A stretch of DNA of 64,000 nt from Aeromicrobium sp. Root236 (GTDB lineage Bacteria > Actinomycetota > Actinomycetes > Propionibacteriales > Nocardioidaceae): assembly GCF_001428805.1 (NCBI RefSeq), contig NZ_LMIS01000001.1, positions 2,674,452-2,738,451 of the forward strand, in the 5' to 3' direction. The notes beneath the pieces were generated by a model. The model saw nothing but the letters and a program-made list of their open reading frames with translations, searched no databases and was not told the DNA's origin. Positions 42,255 to 51,519 of this stretch are shown piece after piece (the first letter of the stretch is position 1; the number at the start of each line of letters is the position of its first letter). The position numbers and the translations under genes are program-made.

Positions 42255-42928
42255 CGGGCGCGGCGCTGGAGGCGTTCGAGGTCGAGGATCACGACGCTGC
42301 GGGGCTCGAGGCGGAGCCAGCCGCGTGAGGCGAAGTCGGCGAGCGCCTTGTTGACGGTCTCGCGGGACGCGCCGACGAGCTGCGCCAGCTCCTCCTGCGT
42401 GAGGTCGTGGTTGACGTGCACGCCGTCGTCGGCGCGGCGGCCGAAGCGGGAGGCGAGGTCGAGCAGCGCCTTGGCGACGCGACCGGGAACGTCGGAGAAC
42501 ACCAGGTCACCGACGACCTCGTTCGTACGACGAAGGCGGCCGGCCAGCTGGTTGAGCAGCGCGTGGGCGACGTCGGGGTGCGAGTTGAGCACGGGGCTCA
42601 GCGCTTCGTGGCCGAGGCTCTTGAGCTCGACGTCGGTGACGGCGGTCGCGGTGGCCGAGCGGGGACCAGGGTCGAAGAACGACAGCTCGCCGAACATCTG
42701 CCCGGGACCGAGGATCGCCAGCAGGTTCTCGCGACCGTCGGGGGAGGTGCGACCGAGCTTGATCTTGCCCTCGGTGACGACGTAGAGCTGGTTGCCGTCA
42801 TCGCCCTCGTTGAAGAGGATCTCTCCGCGGCGCAGCGAGGCCGAGGACATCGACGACTCGAGCGAGGCGGCTACTTCGTCGTCGAGGCCGGAGAACAGCG
42901 GAGCCTGGCGGAGAACGTCGTCGGTCAC
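42251..42928 (-). CDS. crp: Crp/Fnr-family cAMP receptor regulator (GlxR/Rv3676-like)
   Basis: 225 aa. Cyclic-nucleotide domain with [15 protein letters not shown] and [19 protein letters not shown] (phosphate-binding cassette), then a long helix and the [23 protein letters not shown]. This is the actinobacterial global carbon regulator related to GlxR. Its C-terminus shares a 4-bp stop overlap with the inserted DUF559 gene. Candidate sites of TGTG-N8-CACA type lie before itself (42948-42963), acs and the DUF485-actP operon in this window, so acetate metabolism is a likely target. Confidence 0.94.
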   Translation of the reverse strand: MTDDVLRQAPLFSGLDDEVAASLESSMSSASLRRGEILFNEGDDGNQLYVVTEGKIKLGRTSPDGRENLLAILGPGQMFGELSFFDPGPRSATATAVTDVELKSLGHEALSPVLNSHPDVAHALLNQLAGRLRRTNEVVGDLVFSDVPGRVAKALLDLASRFGRRADDGVHVNHDLTQEELAQLVGASRETVNKALADFASRGWLRLEPRSVVILDLERLQRRAR

Positions 42929-42947
42929 GGGTCTTCCCTATCACTCA

Positions 42948-42963
42948 TGTTGCACGGGTCACA
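42948..42963. promoter_or_regulatory. Candidate Crp autoregulatory site
   Basis: TGTTGCACGGGTCACA matches TGTGA-N6-TCACA in 8 of 10 positions, about 20 bases upstream of the crp start. GlxR-type regulators often control their own gene. Confidence 0.4.
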
Positions 42964-43094
42964 GTGTGTGCACCGATCGCAGTTTCCCACATTGGGACGG
43001 CCGATGCCGAATACGCGCCGATGCTCGTACGCCCCTCGCCCCCGGGCCGCGCTCCCCGGCCGCCCGGTGGAGGCGCGATTTGCGCTGCAACACG

Positions 43095-43100
43095 TACTCT
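43095..43100 (+). promoter_or_regulatory. -10 hexamer of nth, leaderless arrangement
   Basis: TACTCT followed by seven bases and then GTG 43108; no Shine-Dalgarno is visible. Confidence 0.5.
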
Positions 43101-43107
43101 GGACCCC

Positions 43108-43827
43108 GTGCCGAGTGACGCGACCCGACCAGACACGACGCTCGTCCGCCGGGCCCGCAAGATCAATCGCGTGCTCGCCGAGACCTATCCCGATGCCGGC
43201 TGCGAGCTCGACTTCCGTACGCCGTTCGAGCTCCTGATCGCGACCGTCCTCTCCGCGCAGACGACCGACCGGCGGGTCAACGCGATCACTCCTGCGCTGT
43301 TCGCCGCCTATCCCGATGCTCGGGCGATGGCCGCCGCCGACCGGGCTGCCCTCGAGGAGCTGATCCGCCCCACGGGCTTCTTCCGTGCCAAGACCGAGAG
43401 CCTGCTCCGGCTCTCTGCCGACCTCGTCGAGCGCTACGACGGCGAGGTTCCGGGCCGGCTGAAGGACCTCGTGACGCTGCACGGCGTCGGCCGCAAGACC
43501 GCCAACGTCGTGCTCGGCAACGCGTTCGACGTCCCGGGCATCACGGTCGACACGCACTTCGCGCGTCTCGTGCGGCGGTTCCAGTGGGTGCCCGACGAGA
43601 TCGTCAAGGACGCGGTCAAGACCGAGCACGCGGTCGGTGCGATCTTCCCTCCCAAGGACTGGACGATGCTGAGCCATCGCCTGATCTGGCACGGCCGGCG
43701 CTGCTGCCACGCCAAGAAGCCCGCCTGCGGAGCCTGCCCCGTCGCGCACTGGTGCCCGTCGTACGGCACCGGACCGATCGACCCTGTCGAGGCGGCGGCG
43801 CTGATCACGACGCAGGGCCCTGCGTGA
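43108..43827 (+). CDS. nth: Endonuclease III
   Basis: 239 aa. [14 protein letters not shown] starts the helical domain, the HhH motif is [16 protein letters not shown] with catalytic Lys in GRKTA, the catalytic Asp is in TVDTHFARL, and the 4Fe-4S loop is C-x6-C-x2-C-x5-C ([18 protein letters not shown]). It excises oxidised pyrimidines and nicks abasic sites. Its end overlaps the tlpA-like lipoprotein gene (GTGA). Same nth-tlpA-nudix-marP order as in mycobacteria. Confidence 0.95.
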   Translation: MPSDATRPDTTLVRRARKINRVLAETYPDAGCELDFRTPFELLIATVLSAQTTDRRVNAITPALFAAYPDARAMAAADRAALEELIRPTGFFRAKTESLLRLSADLVERYDGEVPGRLKDLVTLHGVGRKTANVVLGNAFDVPGITVDTHFARLVRRFQWVPDEIVKDAVKTEHAVGAIFPPKDWTMLSHRLIWHGRRCCHAKKPACGACPVAHWCPSYGTGPIDPVEAAALITTQGPA

Positions 43828-44438
43828 GGGCGCGGGTGACCCTGGCCGCCCTCGCACTCCTCCTCACGGCCTGCGGCGGTCCTGGCTCTGACGGCGACCA
43901 GCCGACGTTCGGCGGCGGCGCTGCCCCGAGCACCGGCGCGGGGGAGCTCGGAGCGGCGAAGAAGCAGGCCGGCATCGAGGACTGCCCCACCGCCGACGGC
44001 ACCGCACCCGCCGACGACGCCCTGCCGGACCTCACGCTGGACTGTCTCGGCGGCGGCTCGCCCGTACGCCTGTCAGGCCTGGCGGGCACGCCGACGATCA
44101 TCAACTTCTGGGCCAGCTGGTGCGCACCCTGCCGCGAGGAGCTGCCGTTGCTGGCCAAGGCCCATCGGACGTACGGCGACCACCTGCGGATCATCGGCGT
44201 CGACTTCGCCGACTCGGCGCCAGATGCGGCGATCGAGCTCGCCCGGCGCTCGGGCGTGACCTACCCGCTGCTGTCCGATCCTGACTCCACGACGAAGGCC
44301 CCGCTCAAGGTCATCGGTCTGCCGCAGACCGTGTTCGTGGACGCACAAGGAACAATGGTCGCCACGGAGCGCGTCGCGTTCCGTTCGTACGCCGACCTGA
44401 CGGCCGCGATCGAGAAGCACCTGGGGGTGTCGCCATGA
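43824..44438 (+). CDS. TlpA/ResA-like thioredoxin-fold lipoprotein
   Basis: 204 aa. Lipobox LLTAC near residue 17 predicts lipoprotein export; a Gly/Ser/Ala linker follows, then a thioredoxin domain with the redox site [16 protein letters not shown] and cis-Pro region [11 protein letters not shown]. Two extra cysteines (DCPTADG and LDCLGGGS) sit before the domain. It should handle disulfides on the cell surface, e.g. for the MarP-type protease encoded two genes on. GTG start is coupled to nth. Confidence 0.9.
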   Translation: MRARVTLAALALLLTACGGPGSDGDQPTFGGGAAPSTGAGELGAAKKQAGIEDCPTADGTAPADDALPDLTLDCLGGGSPVRLSGLAGTPTIINFWASWCAPCREELPLLAKAHRTYGDHLRIIGVDFADSAPDAAIELARRSGVTYPLLSDPDSTTKAPLKVIGLPQTVFVDAQGTMVATERVAFRSYADLTAAIEKHLGVSP

Positions 44439-45076
44439 GCTGGGATCACCTCCCGGAGTGGCTGCGACCGCTGGCTGAGCTCGCCGGGTCCGTCGAGGCC
44501 GAGCAGCTGGCGCCCCGGTTCCCGCACCCGCCGGCGGACGCCCGCCCGGCTGCCGTCCTGATGCTGTTCGCCGAGGGCGACAACGGTCCCGAGCTGCTGC
44601 TGACCGAGCGTGCCGCGAGGATGCGCAACCACCCCGGGCAGATCTCGTTCCCCGGCGGCGCGATGGATCCCGGCGACGCCGACGCCGTCGCCACCGCCTT
44701 GCGCGAGGCGCGGGAGGAGGTCGGCCTCGACACCGAGACGGTCGATGTCTTCGGCACGCTCCCGACACTCTGGCTGCCGCCCAGCAACTTCGCCGTGACG
44801 CCCGTGCTCGGCTACTGGCGCGACCCGGTGCCGCTCATGCCGGTCAGCGCGGACGAGGTGGGCGCGATCATCCACCAGCCGATCCGGCGCCTGCTCGACC
44901 CGGCCAACCGGTTCAGCGTCGAGCATCCCTCGGGCTGGCGCGGCCCGGCCTTCGAGGTCGGCTCGGGCGTGCCGCTGTGGGGCTTCACGGCCGGCGTCGT
45001 GTCGCGGTTGTTCGAGCGCCTCGGGTGGGAGCAGCCCTGGGACGACAGCGTCACCCGACCTCTCCCGGAGTTCTGA
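44435..45076 (+). CDS. NUDIX hydrolase, CoA pyrophosphatase-like
   Basis: 213 aa. LLTERAARMRNHPGQISFPG, followed by GGAMDPGDAD and ALREAREEVGL, gives the full UPF0035 plus Nudix box of CoA diphosphatases (NudL type), which cleave CoA to 3',5'-ADP and phosphopantetheine. Rv3672c equivalent by position. ATGA overlap upstream and TGATG overlap with the protease gene downstream show tight coupling. Confidence 0.9.
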   Translation: MSWDHLPEWLRPLAELAGSVEAEQLAPRFPHPPADARPAAVLMLFAEGDNGPELLLTERAARMRNHPGQISFPGGAMDPGDADAVATALREAREEVGLDTETVDVFGTLPTLWLPPSNFAVTPVLGYWRDPVPLMPVSADEVGAIIHQPIRRLLDPANRFSVEHPSGWRGPAFEVGSGVPLWGFTAGVVSRLFERLGWEQPWDDSVTRPLPEF

Positions 45077-46248
45077 TGAACTCCCTCGACCTGATCCTCA
45101 TCCTGATCCTGCTGGCGTACGCCGTGTCCGGCTACGTGCAGGGCTTCGTGGTCAACCTCATCGCGACGATCGGCCTGCTGATCGGTGGCCTCCTGGCGCT
45201 GGCGATCGTGCCGAAGTTCCTGTCGGGCAACTCCGCGACCCTGAGCTCGTCGCTGCTGGCGCTCGGCCTCGTCGTGGGCGCCGCGGCGATCGGTCAGGGC
45301 ATCGGCACGTACGTCGGCACCGACCTGCGCAACGGCCTCAAGTGGAAGCCGCTGCGGTGGGTCGACGCGGTCGGCGGCAGCGTGCTGAGCGTGGTCGCCG
45401 TGCTGTGCGCCGGCTGGGCCCTCGGCTACTCGGTCAGCGGCACGACGATCCCCTACCTCTCCACGGCGTCACGCGACTCGGTGATCCTCGACCGGGTCGA
45501 CTCGGTCATGCCCGCGCGGGCGACGTCGGTGCTGCGCTCGTTCAACGAGGTGCTGGACGCCAACCTGTTCCCGCGCTACATCGACCCGTTCGAGAGCGAG
45601 AACATCAAGCCCGTCGGGCCGCCCGACACCGCGACGCTCGCCAGCCCCGGCGTGCAGAAGGCGTCCCGCAGCGTCGTCAAGATCCTCGGCCAGGCCAGCT
45701 GCCAGCGCGGCATCGAGGGTTCGGGCTTCGCGTACGCCGACGGTCGCGTCATGACCAACGCCCACGTCGTCGCGGGCGTCGAGAACCCCTCAGTCGTGGT
45801 CGACGGCCAGCGTACGAACGCCCGGGTCGTGCTGTTCGACCGCAAGCTCGACGTCGCGGTGCTCGCGGTCGACGGGTCGTCCGTGCCGGCGCTGGACTTC
45901 GACACGAGCGGCGAGGCCGGCCAGGACGCGGCGATCCTCGGCTTCCCCGAGAACGGCCCGTTCGACGCCCGCGCGGCCCGCATCCGCAGCGAGATCCGGC
46001 TGCGCAGCCCTGACATCTACGACAAGGGCCAGGTCGTGCGCCAGACCTTCTCGGTGCGCGGGCTCGTACGCTCCGGCAACTCCGGCGGTCCGCTGGTCTC
46101 CAAGGACGGCGACGTGCTCGGCGTCATCTTCGCGGCGTCGATCACGGACAAGTCGACCGGCTACGCCCTCACGGCGTCCCAGGTGGCCGACGACGCGCGC
46201 GCCGGCATCGCCGCCACGTCGACTGTCTCGACCGGGGGCTGCGCCTGA
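45076..46248 (+). CDS. marP: MarP-type membrane serine protease (CvpA domain plus trypsin-like)
   Basis: 390 aa. The first ~150 residues hold four CvpA-like helices starting LDLILILILLAYAVSGYVQG; the protease domain has His in TNAHVVAG, Asp in KLDVAVL and Ser in RSGNSGGPLV. GQASCQRGIEGSG and a second Cys near the C-terminus (STGGCA) allow a disulfide, as in Rv3671c. MarP keeps mycobacterial pH homeostasis under acid and oxidative stress. Context (nth-tlpA-nudix) supports orthology. Confidence 0.92.
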   Translation: MNSLDLILILILLAYAVSGYVQGFVVNLIATIGLLIGGLLALAIVPKFLSGNSATLSSSLLALGLVVGAAAIGQGIGTYVGTDLRNGLKWKPLRWVDAVGGSVLSVVAVLCAGWALGYSVSGTTIPYLSTASRDSVILDRVDSVMPARATSVLRSFNEVLDANLFPRYIDPFESENIKPVGPPDTATLASPGVQKASRSVVKILGQASCQRGIEGSGFAYADGRVMTNAHVVAGVENPSVVVDGQRTNARVVLFDRKLDVAVLAVDGSSVPALDFDTSGEAGQDAAILGFPENGPFDARAARIRSEIRLRSPDIYDKGQVVRQTFSVRGLVRSGNSGGPLVSKDGDVLGVIFAASITDKSTGYALTASQVADDARAGIAATSTVSTGGCA

Positions 46249-47075
46249 TGCGCACCGTGGCCTCGTTCGTCAGCGGCGCGCTGGCGCTGCTCGCCCTGCT
46301 GGCCGCCGTGCCACTGCTCTGGCTCTCGACGCACATCGTCGACGAGGACGGCTACGTCGAGTTCAGCAGCACGCTGGCCAAGGACACCGAGCTGCAGCAG
46401 GCGTTCTCGGCCTACCTGACCGACGAGCTGTCCGCTCGCGGCGTGATCCCAGCCGCCCTCAAGACGCCGGCGGCCGCCGCGCTGTCGCAGACTGTCGAGC
46501 GTACGAGCAACGAGGCGGGCTTCATCGAGGCGTGGGAGGAGACGCAGCGCAGCTCCCACCGCCAGGCGTTCGCCGATCCGATGCCGAAGACCCTGGGGCT
46601 GGACGTCAGCCCGATGGCGGCGTTCGTCGCGAAGCAGGCCGGCCGCGACCTGCCGGTTGCGATTGCCGTGCCGAAGCACCTCGTCGTGCCGGTCGTGACC
46701 GACGCCAGCGACCGCGAGATGGTCGACCGCGTGGAGCAGTCGACGACGCTCGGGCGCATCGCCGGGATCGTCGCGGTGGTCGCCGCCGTCGTGTGCGTCG
46801 CACTGGCGCAACGTACGTCAACAGCCGTGGCGTGGCTCGGCGGCGGGACCCTCGCCGTCGCGGGACTGCTGTGGGTGACGAGCGGACCGGTCAGCCAGAA
46901 CATCCTCGATCACACCGAGGCGCCGTCGGAGTTCGCCCGGACGCTGCAGAAGCTCCTCGTCGACCGCGCGGCCAGCTCGCTCGACGCGTGGCTCGTGGTG
47001 CTGGCGATCCTCGGCGGCATCGTCACGGTCGCCGGCCTCGTCGGCCGAGCCGTGACCGGTCGTCGTACGGTCTAG
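46248..47075 (+). CDS. Hypothetical membrane protein coupled to marP
   Basis: 275 aa. An N-terminal helix (VASFVSGALALLALLAAVPL) precedes a ~140-residue extracytoplasmic region, then three C-terminal helices (IAGIVAVVAAVVCVALA, VAWLGGGTLAVAGLLWVTSG, AWLVVLAILGGIVTVAGLVG). No catalytic motif recognised. Start shares a base with the marP stop (TGATG), so production is linked to the protease. The stop shares CTAG with the convergent holin-like gene. Function unknown. Confidence 0.75.
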   Translation: MRTVASFVSGALALLALLAAVPLLWLSTHIVDEDGYVEFSSTLAKDTELQQAFSAYLTDELSARGVIPAALKTPAAAALSQTVERTSNEAGFIEAWEETQRSSHRQAFADPMPKTLGLDVSPMAAFVAKQAGRDLPVAIAVPKHLVVPVVTDASDREMVDRVEQSTTLGRIAGIVAVVAAVVCVALAQRTSTAVAWLGGGTLAVAGLLWVTSGPVSQNILDHTEAPSEFARTLQKLLVDRAASSLDAWLVVLAILGGIVTVAGLVGRAVTGRRTV

Positions 47076-47461
47076 CTCGTACGGCCCTTGAGGGCCGCCG
47101 GGATCTCCTTGGCGGTGGCGATCGTGCGCTCAGGAGCGCGGATCTTCTTGAGCAGCACGATGCCCAGGATGATCGCGAGGATCGTCAGCACGACGTAGAC
47201 GCCGGCGACGATGAGGAACGCCCACGCGGGATCGAGCCCCGTCATGGTGAGGAAGTAGGCGCCGGAGATCGAGAGCATGACGACGATCAGCAGGCCGAAG
47301 AACGCGGCCACCAGGAGCAGCCCCGCTCCGACGCCGCCGGCCTTGACGCTGAACTTCAGCTCGCTCTTGGCGAGCTTGATCTCCGACTGCACCAACGCCG
47401 AGATGTCGCGGCTGGCGTCGGCCACCAGCCGGCCAATGGTCGGATCATCAGCTCTGTTCAT
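47072..47461 (-). CDS. Phage holin-family (holin superfamily III-like/DUF1469) membrane protein
   Basis: 129 aa. A polar N-terminal helix (DASRDISALVQSEIKLAKSE) then two hydrophobic helices (GAGLLLVAAFFGLLIVVMLS and AFLIVAGVYVVLTILAIILG) and a basic tail. This is the chromosomal actinobacterial family annotated as phage holin, with no prophage context here; a general envelope role is more likely than lysis. Confidence 0.83.
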   Translation of the reverse strand: MNRADDPTIGRLVADASRDISALVQSEIKLAKSELKFSVKAGGVGAGLLLVAAFFGLLIVVMLSISGAYFLTMTGLDPAWAFLIVAGVYVVLTILAIILGIVLLKKIRAPERTIATAKEIPAALKGRTS

Positions 47462-47499
47462 AACGGCGAGCCTACAAGTGACTCACGGGATCGCGCAGG

Positions 47500-47658
47500 T
47501 CAGCGTGCGCCGATCGCCGACAAGATGCTGCCGTCGGTGAGTGCCCACAGCAGCCGGCCGACGATGACGACTCCGAGGAGGGCCAGCCCGATCACCAGAT
47601 CCGTGCTGACCCGGCGGGTCGCCGGGGTCAGTCGCTCGTCGTTCGTGGTCGTTCTCAT
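47500..47658 (-). CDS. Small single-helix membrane protein (52 aa)
   Basis: ATG 47658 begins MRTTTNDERLTPATRRVSTD, then one helix LVIGLALLGVVIVGRLLWAL and a short tail ending in Gly-Ala-Arg. The charged N-terminus plus one hydrophobic segment is typical of small actinobacterial membrane proteins. An in-frame ATG at 47667 is an alternative. It lies 38 bases upstream of the holin-like gene on the same strand and may be cotranscribed. No family recognised. Confidence 0.6.
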   Translation of the reverse strand: MRTTTNDERLTPATRRVSTDLVIGLALLGVVIVGRLLWALTDGSILSAIGAR

Positions 47659-47757
47659 GGGGTGCATACCTACGAGAGTTCCCCGCGGAGATGAGACGAA
47701 ACTGAACGGAACCCGTCCTGAGCCTGTCAGCGTGACGAAGATCGCGCCGTACGAGCG

Positions 47758-49716
47758 TCAGTCCTCGTCCTTGGCGGTCTTCATGCCGGCGGTGATCTTG
47801 TCCATGATGCCGCTGTCGGCCAGCGTCGTGGCGTCGCCGACCTCGCGGTTCTCGGCCACGTCGCGGAGCAGTCGCCGCATGATCTTGCCCGAGCGGGTCT
47901 TGGGCAGCTCGGGGACGATCATGATCTGGCGGGGCTTGGCGATCGCGCCGATCTCCTTGCCGACGTGATTGCGCAGCTCCTGCACGATCTCCTCACCACC
48001 GTCACCGGCGGACTCGCGCAGGATCACGAACGCGACGACGGCCTGACCGGTCGTCTCGTCGGTGGCACCCACGACAGCGGCCTCGGCAACCTTGGGATGT
48101 GACACCAGCGCGGACTCGATCTCGGTCGTCGACAGGCGGTGACCCGAGACGTTCATGACGTCGTCGACGCGGCCGAGCAGCCAGATCGCGCCGTCCTCGT
48201 CCTTGCGGGCGCCGTCGCCGGCGAAGTAGAAGCCCGGCCAGCGCGACCAGTAGGTCTCCTTGTAGCGGTCGTCGTCGCCCCAGATCGTGCGCAGCATCGA
48301 CGGCCACGGCTCGGTGATGACGAGATAGCCGCCCTCGCCGTGCTCGACCGGCTTGCCGGCGTCGTCGACGACCTCGGCGGCGATGCCGGGGATCGCGGTC
48401 ATGGCCGAGCCGGGCTTGCCCTTGGTGACGCCGGGCAGCGGGCTGATCATGTGCGCGCCGGTCTCGGTCTGCCACCACGTATCGACGATCGGGGTGCGGC
48501 CGCCGCCGATGTTCTCGCGGTACCAGACGTACGCCTCGGGGTTGATCGACTCACCGACCGAGCCCAGGATGCGCAGCGACGAGAGGTTGTGCTCGGCGGG
48601 GATCTGCTCGCCCCACTTCATGAACGTACGGATCGCGGTGGGGGCGGTGTAGAACAGCGTGACCTTGTGCTTCGCGATGATCTCCCACCAGCGGCCCTTG
48701 TGCGGGGTGTCGGGCGTGCCTTCATAGAGCACCTGCGTCGCGCCGTTGGCCAACGGTCCGTAGACGATGTAGGAGTGGCCGGTGACCCAGCCGACGTCGG
48801 CGGTGCACCAGTAGACGTCGTCGGGCTTGTAGTCGAACACCGCCCAGAACGTCCACGCGGACTGCACGAGGTAGCCGCCGGTGGTGTGCAGGATGCCCTT
48901 GGGCTTGCCGGTCGTGCCCGACGTGTACATGACGTAGAGCGGGTGCTCGGCGTCGAACATCTCCGGCGTGTGGTCCTTGGACGCCGAGTCGACGACGTCG
49001 TGCCACCACACGTCACGACCCTCGGTCCACTCGACGTCCTGGCCCGTGCGGCGTACGACGAGCACGCCGGACACGTCGGGGCACTTCTGCAAGGCCTCGT
49101 CGACGGCGGGCTTGAGCGCCGACGGCGCACCGCGGCGGTAGCCGCCGTCGGCGGTGATGACGACCTTGGCCTGGCAGTCGAGGATGCGCGACGAGAGGGC
49201 GTCGGCGGAGAACCCGCCGAACACCACGGTGTGCGGTGCGCCGAGCCGGGCGCACGCCAGCATCGCGACGATGGCCTCGGGGATCATCGGCATGTAGATC
49301 GCGACCCGGTCGCCGGTCTGCACGCCGAGGTCGATCAATGCGTTGGCGGCCTGGGACACCAGGTCCTTGAGCTCGGCGTACGTGATGTCGCGGGTGTCGT
49401 CGTCGGGCTCGCCGACGAAGTGCAGGGCAACCTTGTCGCCGTTGCCGGCCTCGACGTGCCGGTCGACGCAGTTGTAGGCCGCGTTGAGGGTGCCGCCGAC
49501 GTACCACTTGGCGAACGGCGGGTTGGACCAGTCGAGCACCTCGCTGAACGGCGTGCCCCAGCTGAGCCGGTCGGCCTGCTCGCCCCAGAACCTCACCCGG
49601 TCGGCGGCGGCCTGCTCGTAGACCTCGGCCTTGACGTTGGCGTTCGCCGCCAGGTCCGCCGGCGGCTCGAACACACGGTCTTCGTGGGACAGGTTGCTGA
49701 TGTTCTGCTCGGTCAC
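47758..49716 (-). CDS. acs: Acetyl-CoA synthetase
   Basis: 652 aa, the standard Acs length. P-loop MYTSGTTGKPKGILHTTGG, CTADVGWVTGHSYIVYGPLA, TWWQTETGAHMISPLPG and the C-terminal acetylatable lysine in PKTRSGKIMRRLLRD. Converts acetate, ATP and CoA to acetyl-CoA. GTG 49716 has GGAG at the right distance. A TGTGGCGCAGCCCACA dyad lies 32 bases upstream, suggesting Crp control, and the next gene upstream on the same strand is the acetate symporter. Confidence 0.96.
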   Translation of the reverse strand: MTEQNISNLSHEDRVFEPPADLAANANVKAEVYEQAAADRVRFWGEQADRLSWGTPFSEVLDWSNPPFAKWYVGGTLNAAYNCVDRHVEAGNGDKVALHFVGEPDDDTRDITYAELKDLVSQAANALIDLGVQTGDRVAIYMPMIPEAIVAMLACARLGAPHTVVFGGFSADALSSRILDCQAKVVITADGGYRRGAPSALKPAVDEALQKCPDVSGVLVVRRTGQDVEWTEGRDVWWHDVVDSASKDHTPEMFDAEHPLYVMYTSGTTGKPKGILHTTGGYLVQSAWTFWAVFDYKPDDVYWCTADVGWVTGHSYIVYGPLANGATQVLYEGTPDTPHKGRWWEIIAKHKVTLFYTAPTAIRTFMKWGEQIPAEHNLSSLRILGSVGESINPEAYVWYRENIGGGRTPIVDTWWQTETGAHMISPLPGVTKGKPGSAMTAIPGIAAEVVDDAGKPVEHGEGGYLVITEPWPSMLRTIWGDDDRYKETYWSRWPGFYFAGDGARKDEDGAIWLLGRVDDVMNVSGHRLSTTEIESALVSHPKVAEAAVVGATDETTGQAVVAFVILRESAGDGGEEIVQELRNHVGKEIGAIAKPRQIMIVPELPKTRSGKIMRRLLRDVAENREVGDATTLADSGIMDKITAGMKTAKDED

Positions 49717-49747
49717 GGTTGCTCCTCGTCCGGGGTTCTTCCTTGAT

Positions 49748-49763
49748 TGTGGCGCAGCCCACA
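49748..49763. promoter_or_regulatory. Candidate Crp/GlxR site upstream of acs
   Basis: TGTGGCGCAGCCCACA keeps both TGTG/CACA half-sites at the N8 spacing of the GlxR/Crp consensus and is extended to TTGTGG...CCACAA symmetry. Confidence 0.5.
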
Positions 49764-49804
49764 AGATGCCGTGCAGGGGGTTGCGTGTCAGTTGCGGCGA
49801 ACCG

Positions 49805-49849
49805 GGCCGGGCCCGTCGAGACCCCCCGAGGGTTCCGACGGGCCCGGCC
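49805..49849 (-). terminator. Stem-loop terminator after actP
   Basis: GGCCGGGCCCGTCG and CGACGGGCCCGGCC pair over 14 bp around a 17-base loop, 11 bases beyond the actP stop on the minus strand. It separates actP from the acs promoter. Confidence 0.75.
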
Positions 49850-49860
49850 TGCCGCGCGGC

Positions 49861-51519
49861 TTACTGGATGGCGCCGGCGCCGGTCATCGCGCGGACGTCG
49901 AGCTCGGTGTAGTGCTCCTCCGCCTCGCGGTCCTTGGCCAGCATCGTGCCGATGAACCCGCACAGGAACCCGATCGGGATCGAGACGACGCCCGGGTTCT
50001 CGAGCGGGAACCAGCTGATGTCGATGCTGGTCGGCAGCAGCGACAGGTTCTTGCCCGCCGGGTCCTCACCCTTGCCGGAGACGACCGGCGAGAAGATCAC
50101 CAGTCCCACGGACGAGATCAGGCCGCCGTAGATGCTCCACACCGCTCCGCTGGTGTTGAACCGCTTCCAGAACAGGTTGTAGAGCAGCGCCGGCAGGTTG
50201 GCGGATGCTGCGACCGCGAAGGCCAACGCCACCAGGAAGGCGATGTTGAGCTTCTGTGCCGGGATCGCCAGCAGGATCGCGATGCCGCCGATGACGAAGG
50301 CTGCGATCTTGGCGGTGGCCACCTCCTGCTTCTCGGTGACCTCGCCGCGCTTCCACACCTGGGCGTAGAGGTCGTGCGCGACGGACGACGCCGAGGTCAG
50401 CGTCAGGCCGGCCACCACTGCGAGGATCGTCGCGAACGCCACCGCCGAGATGATGGCCAGCAGGACTGCGCCTCCGGTCGACCCGGAACCACCGCCCACG
50501 GCTTCTGCGAGCAGTGGTGACGCCAGGTTGCCGCCGGACGCCGCGATCTGTTCCTTCTCGTCGCCCTTGACCAGCGCCGCGGCACCGAAGCCGAGCACGA
50601 GGGTCATGAGGTAGAACGAGCCGATCAGGCCGATGGCCCACAGCACCGACTTGCGGGCCTGCCGCGCCGTCGGGACCGTGTAGAAGCGGATCAGGATGTG
50701 CGGCAGGCCGGCGGTGCCGAGCACGAGGGCGAGACCCAGCGAGATGAAGTCGATCTTGCTGGTGGTCGTGACGCCGTACTTGAGACCGGGCTCGAGGAAC
50801 GCCGAGCCCTTGCCGCTGTTGTCCGCCGCGGTGCCGAGCATGTCGCTGATGTTGAAGTCGAACTTCGCCAGCACCAGCACTGTGATGAGGATCGTGCCGG
50901 CCATCAGCAGGACGGCCTTGACGATCTGCACCCACGTGGTGCCCTTCATGCCGCCGACCGTGACGTAGAAGATCATCAGCGCACCGACGCCGACGATCGT
51001 GAGGTTCTTGGTCAGGCCCTCGTTCTCGACGCCCAGCAGCAGCGCCACGAGCGCACCGGCGCCGACCATCTGCGCGAGGAGGTAGAAGATCGACACGACG
51101 ACGGTCGAGGTCGCTGCGGCCGTGCGTACGGGTCGCTGCCGCATGCGGAACGCCAGCTGGTCGGCCATCGTGAACCGCCCGGAGTTGCGCAGCAGCTCGG
51201 CGACGAGCAGCAGGGCGACGAGCCAGGCGACGAGGAAGCCGATCGAGTAGAGGAACCCGTCGTAGCCGGCCAGCGCGATGGCGCCGGAGATGCCGAGGAA
51301 CGACGCTGCCGACATGTAGTCACCGGCGACCGCGAAGCCGTTCTGGGCGCCGGAGAAGCTGCGACCGCCCGCGTAGTAGTCGGCGGCGGTCTTGGTGTTG
51401 CGGCTCGCCCAGAACGTGATGGCGACCGTGATCAGGACGACCACGACGAACAGGGATCCGGTGAGGGCCTGGTGGTCGTTGTCCTCGGCGGCGCGCAGGA
51501 GCGTGGCTGTCGTGCTCAT
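49861..51519 (-). CDS. actP: Cation/acetate symporter (ActP/MctC-like, SSS family)
   Basis: 552 aa with about 13 helices. SSS-family features: the ADYYAGGRSFSGAQNGFAVA start region, GDYMSAASFLGISGAIAL, MGTKGTTWVQIVKA-type loop and GTAGLPHILIRFYTVP. It takes up acetate and probably other short monocarboxylates with sodium or protons. The DUF485 gene overlaps by ATGA upstream and acs follows downstream, the classic acetate cluster. A strong hairpin ends the operon. Confidence 0.93.
   Translation of the reverse strand: MSTTATLLRAAEDNDHQALTGSLFVVVVLITVAITFWASRNTKTAADYYAGGRSFSGAQNGFAVAGDYMSAASFLGISGAIALAGYDGFLYSIGFLVAWLVALLLVAELLRNSGRFTMADQLAFRMRQRPVRTAAATSTVVVSIFYLLAQMVGAGALVALLLGVENEGLTKNLTIVGVGALMIFYVTVGGMKGTTWVQIVKAVLLMAGTILITVLVLAKFDFNISDMLGTAADNSGKGSAFLEPGLKYGVTTTSKIDFISLGLALVLGTAGLPHILIRFYTVPTARQARKSVLWAIGLIGSFYLMTLVLGFGAAALVKGDEKEQIAASGGNLASPLLAEAVGGGSGSTGGAVLLAIISAVAFATILAVVAGLTLTSASSVAHDLYAQVWKRGEVTEKQEVATAKIAAFVIGGIAILLAIPAQKLNIAFLVALAFAVAASANLPALLYNLFWKRFNTSGAVWSIYGGLISSVGLVIFSPVVSGKGEDPAGKNLSLLPTSIDISWFPLENPGVVSIPIGFLCGFIGTMLAKDREAEEHYTELDVRAMTGAGAIQ

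Noticed and set aside
47072..47461. Prophage remnant suggested by the holin-like gene
   Set aside because: No endolysin, structural or integrase genes nearby; this holin-type family is a normal chromosomal membrane protein in actinobacteria.
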